DNA of 64,000 nucleotides from Spodoptera frugiperda. Its lineage: Eukaryota > Arthropoda > Insecta > Lepidoptera > Noctuidae. How positions within the stretch are numbered: position 1 is the stretch's first letter; every line of letters starts with the position of its first letter. A model generated the notes under the pieces. The model had not been told where the DNA came from, did no database searches, and saw only the letters and a list, made by a program, of their open reading frames with translations. Positions 11,201 through 26,200 of the stretch are shown in pieces. The stretch is taken from contig NC_064213.1 in the NCBI RefSeq assembly GCF_023101765.2, positions 12,524,001 through 12,588,000 on the forward strand, written 5' to 3'. Position numbers and translations under genes: made by a program.

Positions 11201-14200
11201 TATGTGTTAAATTGGAAGGTTTATCCGGTTCCGGGAAGACGTTGAGTCATTATAATGTTGCTACAGCGTAGCGTCCGGCGTATCTACGTTTCAAGGATGT
11301 TACCTAGCTTATTACCCGACTGCGCCAGAAGGAGGGTTATGTTTTTCGAGAGTATGTATGTATGTATGTATGTATAATTGTTTGGCACGCTCTGCAGCCT
11401 AAACGGCTTGATGGATTTTGACTTGAGAGGTGTCGTTAGATTCGTATTTACTGTGAGAGTGACACTGGATATATCAAAATTTTTAAAAAAACAAAATGGC
11501 GGATTTTTGGCGCCAAATTCGAATATTGCTCACTCTCTAGCCTAAACGACTCGATGGATTTTGGCTTGAGAGGTGTCGTTTGATTCGTATTTACTGTGAG
11601 AGTGACACTGGATAGCAATTGTAACACAATATGCGTTACCGGCAGTTTGGAATAAGGGTTGTTGGGGAATCGGGGATTGGGAAGATTAGGAAAGGGGTAA
11701 TTGGGCCTCCGGTAGCCTCACTAACACAACGAAACACAACGCAAGCGTTGTTTCACGTGGCTTTCTGTGAGGCCGTGGTATCACTCATTCGTAACATGAA
11801 AATTGTAAAAAAGCACTAATACAAATAAAACAAGAATACAAGAAAAATTTAAGCAGTCGGGACCCATTCTAAATATTAGATATGAATTATGGCTTTCTAG
11901 AATGGGTCCCGACTGCTTAAATTTTTCTTGTATTCTTGTTTTAGGGTTTTTTCATTTTCATGTTATAAATAAAGAAACGCAGTCGGGTTTTTTAGTATTT
12001 TTAAATTACCTTTTTTATTTCATTATTCAAGCATGATTAACCGTTTTTTTTATGGAATAAGCCGGTAAATGAGCAGACGGATCACCTGATGGTAAACAAT
12101 CGCCGCCCATGGACACTTGAAACACCAAAAGCAATTGTAACACAATTGCGTTACCGGCAGTTTGGAATTTAAGGGTTGTTGGGGAATCAGGGATTGGGAA
12201 GATTAGGAAGAGGGGTAATTGGGCCTCCGGTAGCCTCACTCACACAACGAAACACAACGCAAGCGTTGTTTCACGTCGGTTTTCTGTGAGGCCGTGGTAT
12301 CACTCCGGTCGAGCCGGCCCATTCGAGCCGAAGCATGGCTCTCCCACACTTAAAATTGTAATTTTACTGAATTTAGCACTAATACAAATACAAGACATAA
12401 TAGGAAATATATTGTGTCTCGAGTGGATTTACGTTACGGCACACGACGGGTTAAACCGATCTATTTAATCTATATATACTATAGTTTACTACTACATAAA
12501 GCTGAAGGGTCTGTTTGTTTGTTCGAACGCGCTTATCTCAATTTTCTGTATTTTACTGTCAATATTTTGTGAATGACTTCGCGGCGTATACTCATAGTGT
12601 TTGATATTATTGTTAGGTACCTATCTAACACTACTAACAAACCTACACTGCACCGGTGGGGGAGAAACCCACGTGTGTAGGCAATCAGGCACGCGCACAG
12701 CACGTGGGTTAGAGCTGGGGCACACGAGCGGTGCGGCGACGGTCCGCAAAAATTTCACCGTGTCAGTGGGCATACGAGCGGTGCGGCGCCGTAAAGCTGT
12801 GTAGCAGCGTTGGACAGCCTGTTAACCTTTTGAACGCCAATGGCATGAATAGATGTCATGCGCAAGCGTGCCCTGTGCGCCACCGACATCTATAGATGCC
12901 AAGAAACAGATCACAGAGAAAAACAAAATAAACACATTTGATAACATTTTGGAATCCCTAATATTTTCAGGGTTATTTCGTTGAATTTTTATTTTTATTT
13001 TAATTTTTATTTTCGTTGCTTGGCGTGGAGGGCACAGCGAAGCGTTTATGCTCTGGCGGTCAAAAGGTTAATGAAAGTATTCCTTGTGACGCAAAACAAC
13101 TGAGTGGTGCTTCCCCGACGTCGCAACGTATTCACCCCTCCCTGCCTCGTCTTGGTGGTTGCAAGTCCGGTGCATCGGACTGATATTTCTATGTAAGACG
13201 ACGCAGCGACACCGCTCCGTCGCCGCACCGCCGCCGCAACGCATCGTGTGTCCTCGCTCTTTATCGCACCTGCTTTAGTCATCGCGTGCCAATGATTTGT
13301 TTATTTGGATTACCAATAACTTGTCAAGAGGAACTTCGCGGCTGCGCGTGCTTGTTTGCCTACACCTGTGGGTTTATCCCACCTTTTTTTTGAGTGGGAA
13401 AAATCATCCAATGACTTCTCCCGCCTTGGGTGAGGCGGGAGGGAGTGTCAAACTCTTACTGACTGAAAACCACCCCGTTCCTTCTCCTGCTTTTCCCACC
13501 TTACATAGAGTCAGAGACAGACAGTAGTAACTGTCTGTCTCTAGTATTTTGTGTTTAGTAGTTTAGCAGTATATACAAAATACTGTGGTGATGCAAATTA
13601 AAGTTTTAAGGACACATGACAAATGACAGAAGTCGGATGAAGCGTACTGGCAATCGACGTCCCGAATCCTACTTCGCACATGTGAAGTTTACATGCGAAT
13701 AAACAGGGATAGAAAATTCTAAATAATAACTGTTGAGCAGAAAACCCGCCCCGCTGGTCCGAGGATCTTCCCTCCTTTGCTGATTTTAGAGAACTTTACT
13801 CCTTACATTAAAGTTTCAACGACATAATACAAAGCTTTTCTAATAAATATTAAAATACACAGTAGGTATAAACTAAATGTTTTTTTTTTTAAAGGAAGAT
13901 ATTCAGGTTTCTTTATACTAGACTAGACAGTACCAGGCCAATGTGACTTTTTCCGAGTTACATGTACTTTCTAAGAATTATTAGACACCACTGACAAACG
14001 GCGAAGGAAAACATCGTGAGAAAACCTTGGCCTTTATAATTTCTAATTATAGGTTTCAAATCACAAACCCGCATTGAACAAGCGTGGTGATTAATCCTCA
14101 AACCTGCTCTGTGCGAGTAGAGACCTTTAAACAGCAGTGATCATTTATATGCTGTTGATGTATGATGATTCAGTACTTAAATTATGCTGCAAAACTACAC

Positions 14201-17200
14201 TAAAATATCATCACAAACATTTAAAATCATCAACAACATCATTAAACTTTGACATTCCACTACTAAAACATCCTTATTGTAGAAATGTATCCAACGTAGA
14301 GAGATAAAACAAATTAACCCTGTGCTCGTTGTGATTACCTTTGGCAAACATTCTGTAGCAAATATTAACCCTTTCACCGCTATAGCTTGATTAACTTAAT
14401 TAATTCTGTCGAAGCTCTAAATGTTGATGACTTTGTCTCTTTAGTGGTGTAATTTAGTTCTACGATCTAAAGGATTCGCTATTAATACCTCATTGGACGA
14501 TCGATCAGACGATTTGCCAAACAAGTGCTTTGAAATCAAATAGTCTTCTAAGAAAACAAGAAACACAATTTATGAGATTGATATTGATACCATTACTTTA
14601 CTATTTTCTCAATCGACTATCGACTATCGCTCAACTACCACTTCGATCATAGTAAAAGAAAGTCTCGATCAGCAATCGTCGCCGCCCATGAACACCCGGA
14701 ACAACAGAGGCGTTACAAGTGCGTAACCGGCTCAAAAGGGTTAGGAATTTAAAGGTTATTGGGGAATCGGGGGTTGGGAAGATTTGGATGGGAGAATTGG
14801 ACCTCCATTAACCTCTCTCACACAACGAAACATAACGCAAGCGTTGTTTCACGTCGATTTTCTTTGAGGCCGTGGTATCACTCCAGTCGAGCCGGCCCGT
14901 TCGTGCCGAAGCATGACTCTCCCACACTTAAACCTAGAGTAGACGGATCACCTGATGGTAAGCAATCGCCAGCGCCCATGGACACCCGAAACAGCAGAGG
15001 CGTTACAAGTGCGTTACCGGCTTTTTGGGGGTTAGGAATTTAAAGTGTTGTTGGGGAATCGGTTTCTTTTACACGGAAAATAGATTTCTTTTACACATCA
15101 ACATTATAACAACAATATTTCTCCTTCGTAGAATACAAAGCGTGACATTACATTCGATTAGTGTGTCATATATGCCTTTAGGTACTTGGAGTAAGGTGGT
15201 GTGATCGTTTAATTGTGCTGAAGATCACTGCTGAAGATTTTTACATGACACCGTCACTTCTGACTCATCAGTTACTAACATGACGCATACTATATTTCAG
15301 AATGACCACAATTGCAATTCAGATACATCACAAGTATATGAACCACAATGTCTTTTGAGTCATATCATCACATAAAAATGTTGCTTTTTAACAGTTTATA
15401 GTATGGGGAAATTGTAAAGTTGTTAATTGTAGATACCTATAGCTTGACATCATGCTTTAAACATTTGTAACGCGGACACTAACTCGAATGACGGCGCATT
15501 CCAATAACCTACCGATCGGTAGATTTGCCTACCAGAGGTAGAATTTTGACACAATTTGTATGGAGCGTATGTCAAAATTCTACCGATCAGTAGGTTATTG
15601 GAATGCGCCGTGAGACGGCTTGACTTGAGTGATGCACAGAAAATTAGCGTAAAACAACAATTTATTTTTTTAAATAAATCTTTGCCTCACACAATCATTA
15701 TCTCCTGTGTCGTGGGTGCGTTTACAAACATACAAGTTGACAAACACAGGATACGCAAGCCCGGAACATTAATGGATCACACTAACTACCGCACTCAGAG
15801 ACATTTAATGATTACTTAAACTATTCCTTAGTAACGATTTTGTTCCGCAAAGAATTGCTAAAGAATGGGTTAAGCTTTGTCGCGCTGCTACTATAGCAGC
15901 AGTTACGTGAGTTATAATAAAATGCTAATTGCTGATCATCACTCATATTATCAAAAAAAAAATAGCTTTTGTTCTCTGGATATCCAAATAACAAAACCTC
16001 TATTCTAAAGATTAATAAAAAGGGGACACAATATATTTTATATTAAAAGAAAAACAATTACTTAACTATAGAAACTAGTTTCAAAATTCTTTAAGAATAC
16101 GGCGATCCTTAGATTATATCTGCATTCATGTTCTTTGATTATATCGGTAGGAACCAAACATACCGAATATTTAGGTTAGGAGGTAGGTACACGTATAGAA
16201 AACAAACAGTTTGACTCGACACCAAAAGGACGACTATGTTATAAATATCTTTTATTTTTACGTTTGTGAAAATCAATAGAAAAATGTGACAGCATTTAGG
16301 TAATGATACGTGTACGTATGATTTGAATAAATTGAGAAATAGGTCGTCGTAGAGTCTGTGGATAAACAGTAAAAAAAAAATTACACATTTTATTTTTCTA
16401 ATCTATATATTAATACGTGATGCAAAAACTTTATATCACTTTTTACGAAAATTGCGCGAACGTAGGAGCATAAAATTTGGTACACTTATAGTTTATGTGT
16501 AGGAGAAGTGCAGGACGCTAATATTTTTCAATAATAATGCTTATAAAGTACATTAAATCAATAAATAAAACATTACACACACATGCATAGTATCTGATCG
16601 TATTTGACAAAACATCAAAATTGACAGACATTGCGATGATATTCTCACGTCTTATATGAATAGAGTTTTATAAAAGAGTTTGTTTGAGTTTGAGTTAAAT
16701 AAAAATTATCCTTGACCGTATGTTAAGTGGTATTGTAAATTAAATCGTATATGGTCGAATTTCGGCCACTAGGCGACCACTAGTACACTTTAACAGCCAA
16801 GGTAAAGTGTACCTACAGGCATACACAATAAAAGTACTTTTCACGTGGGTCACAGGCTAAGTCGACCCAGATCTTCTGATCAGTTATTTAGATATACTCG
16901 TACACAATGCAATCTAATTTGTTTAGTTACTTATATCTTATATAAAATAACTTATTAAAGTACTATGAAAATATATGAAACATAATAATTAAAAACTAAT
17001 ACATGTTAGGTTATAGGTGTATCTGTATAAATTTACTACTTAAAATTATTCGTTTTCAACAGGTACTTGGTCGGGTTCAAGAATTTGCTGAGGAGTATTG
17101 AATGCAAAGGCATAGGTTCGGTATTGGGCATCAACTATTTCGCGAGAGGATATCTCCAGCCAAAAGCCTATGAAAGGTAATCTTCACCAGACATCATTAT

Positions 17201-20200
17201 CATCATCATCTTGACACAGGAAAACGACGATCCACCTGACAACGTCATGCTGCATCTTCCACCATGTGATCTCCTTCTGATCTGTGGCTGCAACTGCTAC
17301 TAGTCGTCCATACATACATAACTCCAATGCTACGAATTTTACATACTGCTTTCGCTTCATCAACAGTCATCAATCTTTCCATGTATGCTCGTCTGTTTTA
17401 ATCTGGCCCTTCTTTAATATATCGTCAACCTGATCGATATCTGTCCGTCTAGGACGCCCTCTATAGATGGTCCCATTCATATCTTAACTGTATACTGCTT
17501 TTGAAAATTTGCTTTCATCCATCCTTTCTACATGTCTAAAACAACGTAACATTTCCTTTTTAATCCTTATCACTACATCGCGTTTCGATCTACCTTTCTC
17601 TAATAACACAATTTTTCACTCGACTATTCAATTTTATTTCACACATTCTTCACAGGGCTCTCATTTTGTCTCGTTATATTAAAACAATCGTCTCACCTAA
17701 TGATACTTGTGCAAAAAAAAAACAAGCTTTCACTATCTGATATTTTGCCAATTTTGTTACAATCACACAACCATTTTTGTAATAATCAGTCTCACAAATA
17801 GGTACTACATCAACCAACAGATCTAAATATTACCTCTAAGGGTATTTTTCGCTGCGAGAATGTAATAGCTAAGTTGTGAAACTATGCAACCGTTTCCACT
17901 GATACTAAGCTATGTAGCGGTGAAAATAAAATGTGCTATGAAAATGTGCCGCCGCAAAAACATATCTTAGTTGAACCCGTTTCCACCAGTGCTAAGTGTA
18001 TCATTGAATATGATTGGTGGAAGCCAAACGCATCCACCGCAACGTAGCATAGCACATTTTTGGTAAAAAAGCACCCGTAGCCTCGCCTCTAAATCCTTGA
18101 GGGAGTAAAATTCAGTATTCACCAGTTATGTTATTTATGTTATTAGCCCCATGTAACACATGTAGGGGTGAGTCTATTTGAGTGAGAATTTAATTTCGTT
18201 TCTTGTATTTTATCCTTATATTCTCACTTTAACTGATCATCAGATTCCCCGAATTATCACTGATTCATAGCAGAACTTAGTTTTTTTAATATACAAATAT
18301 GATTTTTTAAGAGGTATAGGATTTGATATTCCAAAAAAAAAAAGCAAAAAAATTTAATTTTTTTATGAAATGTTTATTGGAATCGATAGAACGATCAAAA
18401 TAATTTAATGTTTAATGATGATTTCATGCAAATGCTGGCCACGGCTCCGGTTTAGATGGCCCATTCGCAAGGCCCAACGACAATGGCCGAAACGTTACTG
18501 TGAATGGCGAGCGCTACCGTGTGATGATTGGCGATTTTTTTTTGCCAAAAACGGAAAAATTGGACATATATGTAATGCAAATCTGTATTGTGAAAAAAAT
18601 TACCTTATACAGAAGTTTTTAAATTAGTTTTTTTTTAATTTCCAGGTATATTGCCCATATGGTCTTGGGTCGAGACCTATTAGACAACACGTTGAATCTG
18701 GTGCCTTCCCTTATTCCTCTTCACAAGGATATTAAAGAAGACAGCCATGAATATCAGGACTTGGAGAAGAAGTATGGAGCGTAAACTTTTGTTATTTTTT
18801 GTTTAGTTTTTGTTCATAATATAGAGAATAGAATCAGGTATTACTTTGCGGAAAACCATGCTACTCTAACCATACAATAGATTTGTAGTTTTCATTTCGC
18901 TTATACATGTATTTTTAGCATGCAATGTGTGACCGCCCGGAGGACACGGTAGAACATTGCGGTGTGCCCTACGTAATGAGCATACGCCAAGTCCTCAGGG
19001 ATGTGGTCGGCGACGGCGACCTCTCGCGCCCGAAACTGGTTCAGGCCATGGTGAACGGAGCGAGAGGGACTGGGATGCCGTCTCCTCCTTCTGCGAAGCA
19101 TTTTAGCTAAGGAGGAGGCGGGGCGCGTGAGAGAACAAACCATCCTCACGCCCCAGCCGTCGCGAAAGACACTCCGGGCGTAGGGGATCCCGAGACGATC
19201 TCCGGCCACCGTAAATTAGGGCCTGCGGACGGCCAGCAAGGGTAGCTCGCTGCCCGATTAGAACCAGACCCGTGCGTGCGGCGCGTCGCGTTCCTCGCGC
19301 GCCTCAAAGAGCCATCAGACCACAAATGAGGCCCAATAGAGCTGAGGCCTGATCCGGAACTGCGGAGCGGACTACCTAGCCGGTTTACCAGGGCTCGAAA
19401 AGCAGGAATAGGAACGGTGTAATTTTTAGGCAGTAAGAGTCTGACACTCCCTCTCGCCTTGCCCAAGGCGGGAGAAGTCATTGGATAATTTTCCCCCATT
19501 AAAAAAAAAAAAAAAATGCAATGTGTAGCTATGCATCTATAAGCGGAATGAAATCTAATAATCTTTAGTATACACTAATACTGTTGGTTCATAATTTCAA
19601 AAGGCATTCTGTTCTATCTGACAATACGTATTATTTTACCAACAATCCTTGTAAGATTAAATCGAATGACAAACGTTGCTGATAATAGATAAAAGATAAT
19701 TTAAAATCATAAAAACTGAAGTCAATGTTCGACCTTCTGATTAAACCAACATTTTAAGCATAAATACTGTAGTTGCTGTTAAGCCTTATTCCACAATATA
19801 AATTAGGTTTTTTTTTTAATAACATTGCTCCACACTAAGATTTTTACCTGTGTCGTGGGTGCGTTTACAAACATACAAGTTCACATACACATCACACCCA
19901 GACCCAGAACAACAATTTGTGGATCGCACAAAGAGTTGCTCCGTGCGGGAATCGAAACCGCTGACAGAAGCTGTATTTTGGGAAACCTAGACTCTAGCAA
20001 TACATGATTTTAATGATCTGTTTATCAATTAATACATGACACTCATAACCATAGCTGGTTTACCTTTATCAATTACCATTAATCTGTGTTTATATTTAAC
20101 GGTTGGCGCGGTGGCTGGGCAACTGGCTGCCGCGCAACGTGTAGCGGGTTCGATTCCCGCACGGAGCAACTCTTTGTGTGATCCACAAATCGTTGTTTCG

Positions 20201-23200
20201 GGTCTGAGTGTCATGTGCATGTGAAATTGTATGTCTGTAAACGCACCCACGACACAGGAGAAAATCCTAATGTGAGGCAACGGTTTTCTTTTTTTTTAAT
20301 ATTTATTTTTTACCCAGAAATCAACAGATTGTGGACAACAAACATCAGGATGGTAGTGTGGCTGACGCCATAGAATACTTCGATCAGACTGCAACCTTCT
20401 TAGACAAGCTGAGAGCTGTGCAGAAGCAACTGAGAGAGTATATAAGGTTTGTGCATTTACCATCAAATATTTTATATGGTTACCAGGACTCCGTCTTAGA
20501 GCGGGAGTAGGAACGGGGTGGTTCTTAGTCAGTAAAAGTCTCTTACTACACTCACTCTCGACTCAATCACAACAGGAGAAGTCATTTTCCCTATAAAAAA
20601 AGAATATAGGTATTTAATATTTTTTGGATATCGTCATACTAGTCTCAGTTTACTATTACTGACAGGATCTATCCCTAAATTTCTAGCTCCAAAAAGGTCG
20701 GCAACGCATTTGTTACCGTCTTCTTTGATTTCGAATGGCCATAAGTAGTGCCAATTGCATAAAAACTATTGTTTCCATTTTCCTCGGTAAACTTATTGCA
20801 AGAGACAGAATGACTTAAGCCTAAAGGCGCCAAAGAGCTTGCACAACTGGGAGAAGCCCAGTTGCTATTTCTTTTTCCTGTTCTACTCCTATCAAACTAG
20901 ATGTTTGTAATAAGTAGGTGTAAACAGAAGTGGATTGTAATATAGATTACGTTACCGTAGAACAATTTTTGTCTAATTCCCAAATGATGCAATCGACAGA
21001 GGTTACTAATAAAATCAGAATCCACTGCATCAAACATATGGAAGAATATGTTTGACAAATGACTCATTGCGACAAGCAAATTCGAACTCTATGTGTTGAA
21101 ATGAAATGTGTTATTCAAACAGATTGCTTTAAGTCACGTTACGGTTCAAATTAAATTGAGTGTGATTAGCTTGGGGGCAATCAAGTGTATGCGCAATACG
21201 ATTCAGCGAACGCTCACGTGTTTAATTCAATTGCTGACAATCCCGAGTGAGAAGCGGTCGCTTAATAATATCGCTATAATACCGACAATCTCGTTTTGTT
21301 GTAAGCAGAGATCCTTTAGGGTTTTAAAAGAAGATTCTTGTTAGTTTCTCCATAGATATTTACTGTTTTAATGCCACTAATCAATATTAGCAAATGCGAC
21401 TGCCCAACAAGGCGTCTCGGGTTCGTTCGATTCCTGGGTCGGGAAAAGTATTACTGTGCTTTTTTCGGTATTTTCGAAAATTTCTCAGTAGTAGCACGGA
21501 GTCTGGAATTGTGCGGAATATATGGCAATAGGCTGACCCTCTATTACATAGGACTTGCAACACAAATGGTGAAAGGTGGGTGTACATTGTATAGCGGCAT
21601 GCCGTAATGTGCATCTCTGCCTACCCCTTCGAAGATAAAGGGTGTGACGTCAGTAGTACAAATTACTAGCATTACTAGTATAGTAAAGTAAATAATTACA
21701 TCATGTTTTGTGTAAAGAACGAGGTAGGAAGGAAGCCGTAATAGTTTAACCACAACTATCTCAACAATTTACGATGTAAAATATTTGCTGAAATAGACTC
21801 AATGCCAACGGAGCAACGGCCCGGCTGTTTGTATTAGATCACTGCTAACAAGAATATCCATTATTTTTGTACACGTAATAGTTTTTATTTTAGAAGCAAC
21901 TCTACTCGTTTTCTTATTTTTATTAATATTGACCTACTTTTTGTTTTCTGCTATACTGAGGAGTTTTTAGGGGATCAAATTACTCCTCCCGGCAATGTAG
22001 TGTCAGACTCTTACTGGCCAAAGACCACCCTGTTCCTACTCCTGTTTTGCCCGCCTGCTGCTCTGAGTTTTGACGTTTCAAAAGTGCCTAATTTAGGATT
22101 AATTGAAATAAATGCTTTGACTTTGACTTTGACTTTGAGTCAAGGCCGCGGCAATTTATGGTTGGAACGTTTAAGCACAAATATCGCTTGTAGGTCACAC
22201 TATGATAGATATGATATATAGATATAATGATATGATAGATATGATAGATATAATATGTCACACTATGATAGATAAAGCCAGTGATGATGATGATGGTAAT
22301 GATGATACATACTGTACCTAATTGGGTAGTATCCTCGGTCAAAAATAAAGTCTTACAACTTTTCAATACAATAAAATATTCAAAAATAATCACACTCTCA
22401 TTCAGATGTACTACTTAATTTTCAATTTTTTTAGCTAAGTTTCTAGAAATATGTCTGTTACTATTTAAATATCTGATGACGTCATAATAGAGTATTTCAT
22501 ACTAAAGTTCATACTATGAACATATAATAAAATCAGAGTAGAAAAGTGCTGTTTGTACATTGAAAATAAAAATTAAAAAATAGCAGGGGTTATTGTTATG
22601 TCGATATCTATACCAAAAATGTAATTAATTTTTTTTGTCTGATTTGTCTGTTTTATCTGTTTAGTCTGTTTGTCTGTTACGTCTAGTGCGCGCTAATACT
22701 CAGAAACGGCTGATCCGAATTGGATGCCGGTTTTCACGAATATTATATGTAATGATGCTTAAATGGACATTTAGTGTTTGTTTATGTAATCGGTTATAAA
22801 CAATTTAATTTGCGGTTGGTATTTAATTTAATTTGACTGACTACTGGTTTGACTTAGATTATTGAAACCCTCAGGAGTTTTGGGTAACTATAGGCGGGGC
22901 CTACTAAGGTAGATTGCCGGCCAGGGTAGCGGATAACTTCGGAGTTGCGGACTACCTAGCGGGTTTACCGGGGCTCCGGCTCAAAAAGCAGGAGTAGGAA
23001 CGGGGTGGTTTTTAGTCAGTATGAGTCTGATACTCCATCTCGCCTCGCCCAAAGCAGGAGAAGAAATTGAATGATTTTCCTCCCTTAAAAAAAAGGGTAG
23101 CGGATAAAGCACAATCATATTCCTACGCCCCTGCTCGACACAGGAATAGGAACGGGGTGATTTTAGTCAGTAAGAGTCTAACATTCTCGCCTGACTGAGG

Positions 23201-26200
23201 GCGGGAGGAGTCATTTGATGATTTTTCTTCTCAAAAAAGGGGAGGTTTTGGTTTATCCCCGAGGTTCGGTACTATCGTCGAAAAAGTGTATTATCAGTCG
23301 TATGATTATTTGTCTGTAGTGGTCCTGCTGTTTCGTATATTCTAAATTGGTTTCGTTGTATTTGTCAATTAATAAGTTTATTTGTTGGGTTTTCCGGGTT
23401 TTCTGGTTAAACTATTTAACGTAGGTTTAGTTTGATATCGATTATTAGTAGTTACTGTAGTTAGTTTTTTTAATAAAATTGTAAGTCTAATTTATAAATT
23501 AATTAGATTAGATTTAAGTCGTTTCTTTTAAATTATTTAGTTTAGCTTGGTTATTAAACATAGAGGATAAATTTCCTATAGTTTATTTTTTAATTGTTAT
23601 AAATTCGTAATTCGTAGCTTTCTTTAGTTTTAAGTTCAGTTTAAGTCCGTTTTTAAACAATTTTTTCAATGCCCTAAGTGAGTATACATCTATTAAATTC
23701 AAACGCAGAGCTCATTATGTTGATTTTTAAAGAGTTCCCTGGAATATCTTCCACATCTCATTTTTGAAGAGATCACCGCGAGATCGGGAACTATGTGGTT
23801 AAAACCAAAAATTTGCCGGAAGTCACTATTCCACGCGAACGAAGTCGCGGGCAAAAGCTAGTAGAAAATATAGTTTTTCACGTTTCGAAAAAAGTATTGA
23901 ATTTGACCAGTAGGAAACTAGCCTATTGTCACAACCATTCATTTGTTTAACCTTATTGTCTCGAAATGAAATGAAATTATTTTATTTTTGTAAAAAGGCT
24001 ACAAAAGAGCACATTTACACGTCAGAAATTATTATATAAAAATAAATTATTGATGAGGTCGGCATTTCCTAATGGGCTACAGTGAAGAAATGCCGAAACA
24101 AACACAGAGTCAGAATCATTTATTTGTCTTATCTCCATAACTTAAAGACTTCGTACTTCTCCTATGAAAACTAATGATGATATCTACGTTCAAATCTATA
24201 TTCTTAGAAGCGTAACCATTAAAATCTACGCATAATATTAGGTATTTAGTTTTCTTACTCACTGTATTTTAAAAGTTAGAGGGCTAGGACTACATTCGAT
24301 AGACCTCATTTTTCCAATTTGGAAGTGTCTATCTTTCAAACAAATTGATTTTGACGAAAAATGTTTTAGGAACCATTTAATTTTTAATGGCCTATCCATA
24401 GACAACCATGACGGATAGGTTAGACGATTAAAAAAGTTTTTGTAAGATGCAGTACGCGCGCTCTCCGCCCTCTATCTAGCGGAAACGGTGCACCGTATAA
24501 GTTTAGCTGTAGAGCAATTTTGTATTCTACAATATTGGTATTAAATGCAGTATGAGTCAAATACCCATAGGAAATGAGATATCTTCCAAAAAAGGCAAAA
24601 AAATTTTTTGGGACCTTTGGACCTTAAAATTTAATAGTTGTACATACCATATGTTTTTGAGACAAGTTTCACAGAATACACAAGTATTATACAAAATTAC
24701 AGTTGGGTATCTCAAAGCGAGGGAAAGTCATTTGATGATTTTGACTGGACTAAAAACTTTGCGGCGTTTTCGTTTAACGCCGAAAAACTGGTTCGGTTCA
24801 ATTTTTATTTAGAAATAATAAACCCGTAGCCACAGATTTTTTTTTCTACGTACTCAAACTTCTAGATTTAATAATTTTTTCGTAAGCATGCGTCGGAACG
24901 GAGATATTATAAAAAACCGTTTTATGGCTCCATTTTTTCAATATGGCGGCGCGAGCGGCAAATCGTTGTACGATGGCAAAGTTGAAATTCGTTTAAAGAG
25001 CATACCCAAATCTATAAATTCACCAATTTTCAAAACTCCCGGAAAACATTCCAGATAACCCCCTTTTTACTACCAAATGACTGGACTATAGTACCCGAAG
25101 GCAAACGGGTGTTTTATTAATAGAAATAGTCATTATAATTACAGTGTCATACATAATGCTGTAAATAAACTAATTACTAGGACTGGAGCTATAATTTAAT
25201 AGAGTATTTTTTTTTTGCCACGAGTCACACTACTTGTACACAATACATACATTCATATCGTCACGCCTTTAATTCCCGAAGGAGTATCCCCGTGCTACTT
25301 CTGAGAAATTTTTCGAAAAGTCCGAAAAAAGCCCAGCAATACTTTTCCCGACCCGGGAATCGAACCCGAGACCCCTAGTACGACAGTCGCACTTGCAACC
25401 ACTCGACCAACGAGGCAGTCACACTACTTGTATCATGTGAATTAAGTGACTCATGAATGTGCCTCTAGCATGGCTTGAAATTAGCCGAGTTACCCGTCAA
25501 ACAGTTACGTGAGTAATACGATAGTACGAAAACATACTAATTACTTGTAAGTTACAAAACCGTTGGTCAGTTTTTTTTAATAATTTTACATTTTTAATTC
25601 TATTCTCGTACTAAATACTGATATAGAATCTTTAATTTTACACGCGTCGAGTTATCAATATTATCCTCCTAATATTATAAAAGTGAAAGTTTGTTTGTTT
25701 GTCTGTTTGTTTGTGTGTCACAACGTCACGTCAAAACGGCTGAAGGGATCGGGATAAAATTTGGAACAGGGTTAGATTATGGTCCTGATAATAACACGGG
25801 CAATTTTTTATTAAAAATAAAAAAAAATAATAAAGTTTTCATTAATAAGAACATTTTTAATTCTATATAGAAAATATACAAAACATACTACATTTAAACA
25901 GTAGTCAAAGTTATCAATTTATTATGAAATAGCAGCATACAATTAACATTATAAAAAACATCAAAATAACAGTAAATTGTTTTTGGATCTAAATATGTTA
26001 CATGAAAAATAAAAACACAATTGAAATAAAAATACGATAAAAATACGATAAAAATTATAATTCGTAAGTCATAATAATATTAATAAATATGTTATAGTAC
26101 ATAGTCTCCTAATGCGACACATATGCTACTTGTCTTTTATCCCACGGGAATGTAAGCGAAGATTTTTGTTGACTTTATAAAGAACATTCATTTAAATCTA

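Noticed and set aside
18925..19499. Overlapping open frames on both strands that look like a GC-rich gene
   Set aside because: The + strand is a decayed LINE reverse-transcriptase end, and the minus frames are its shadow and the LINE 3' UTR.
20100..20170. Second possible tRNA gene
   Set aside because: Same reasoning: it continues into SINE family-B sequence found at several other places.
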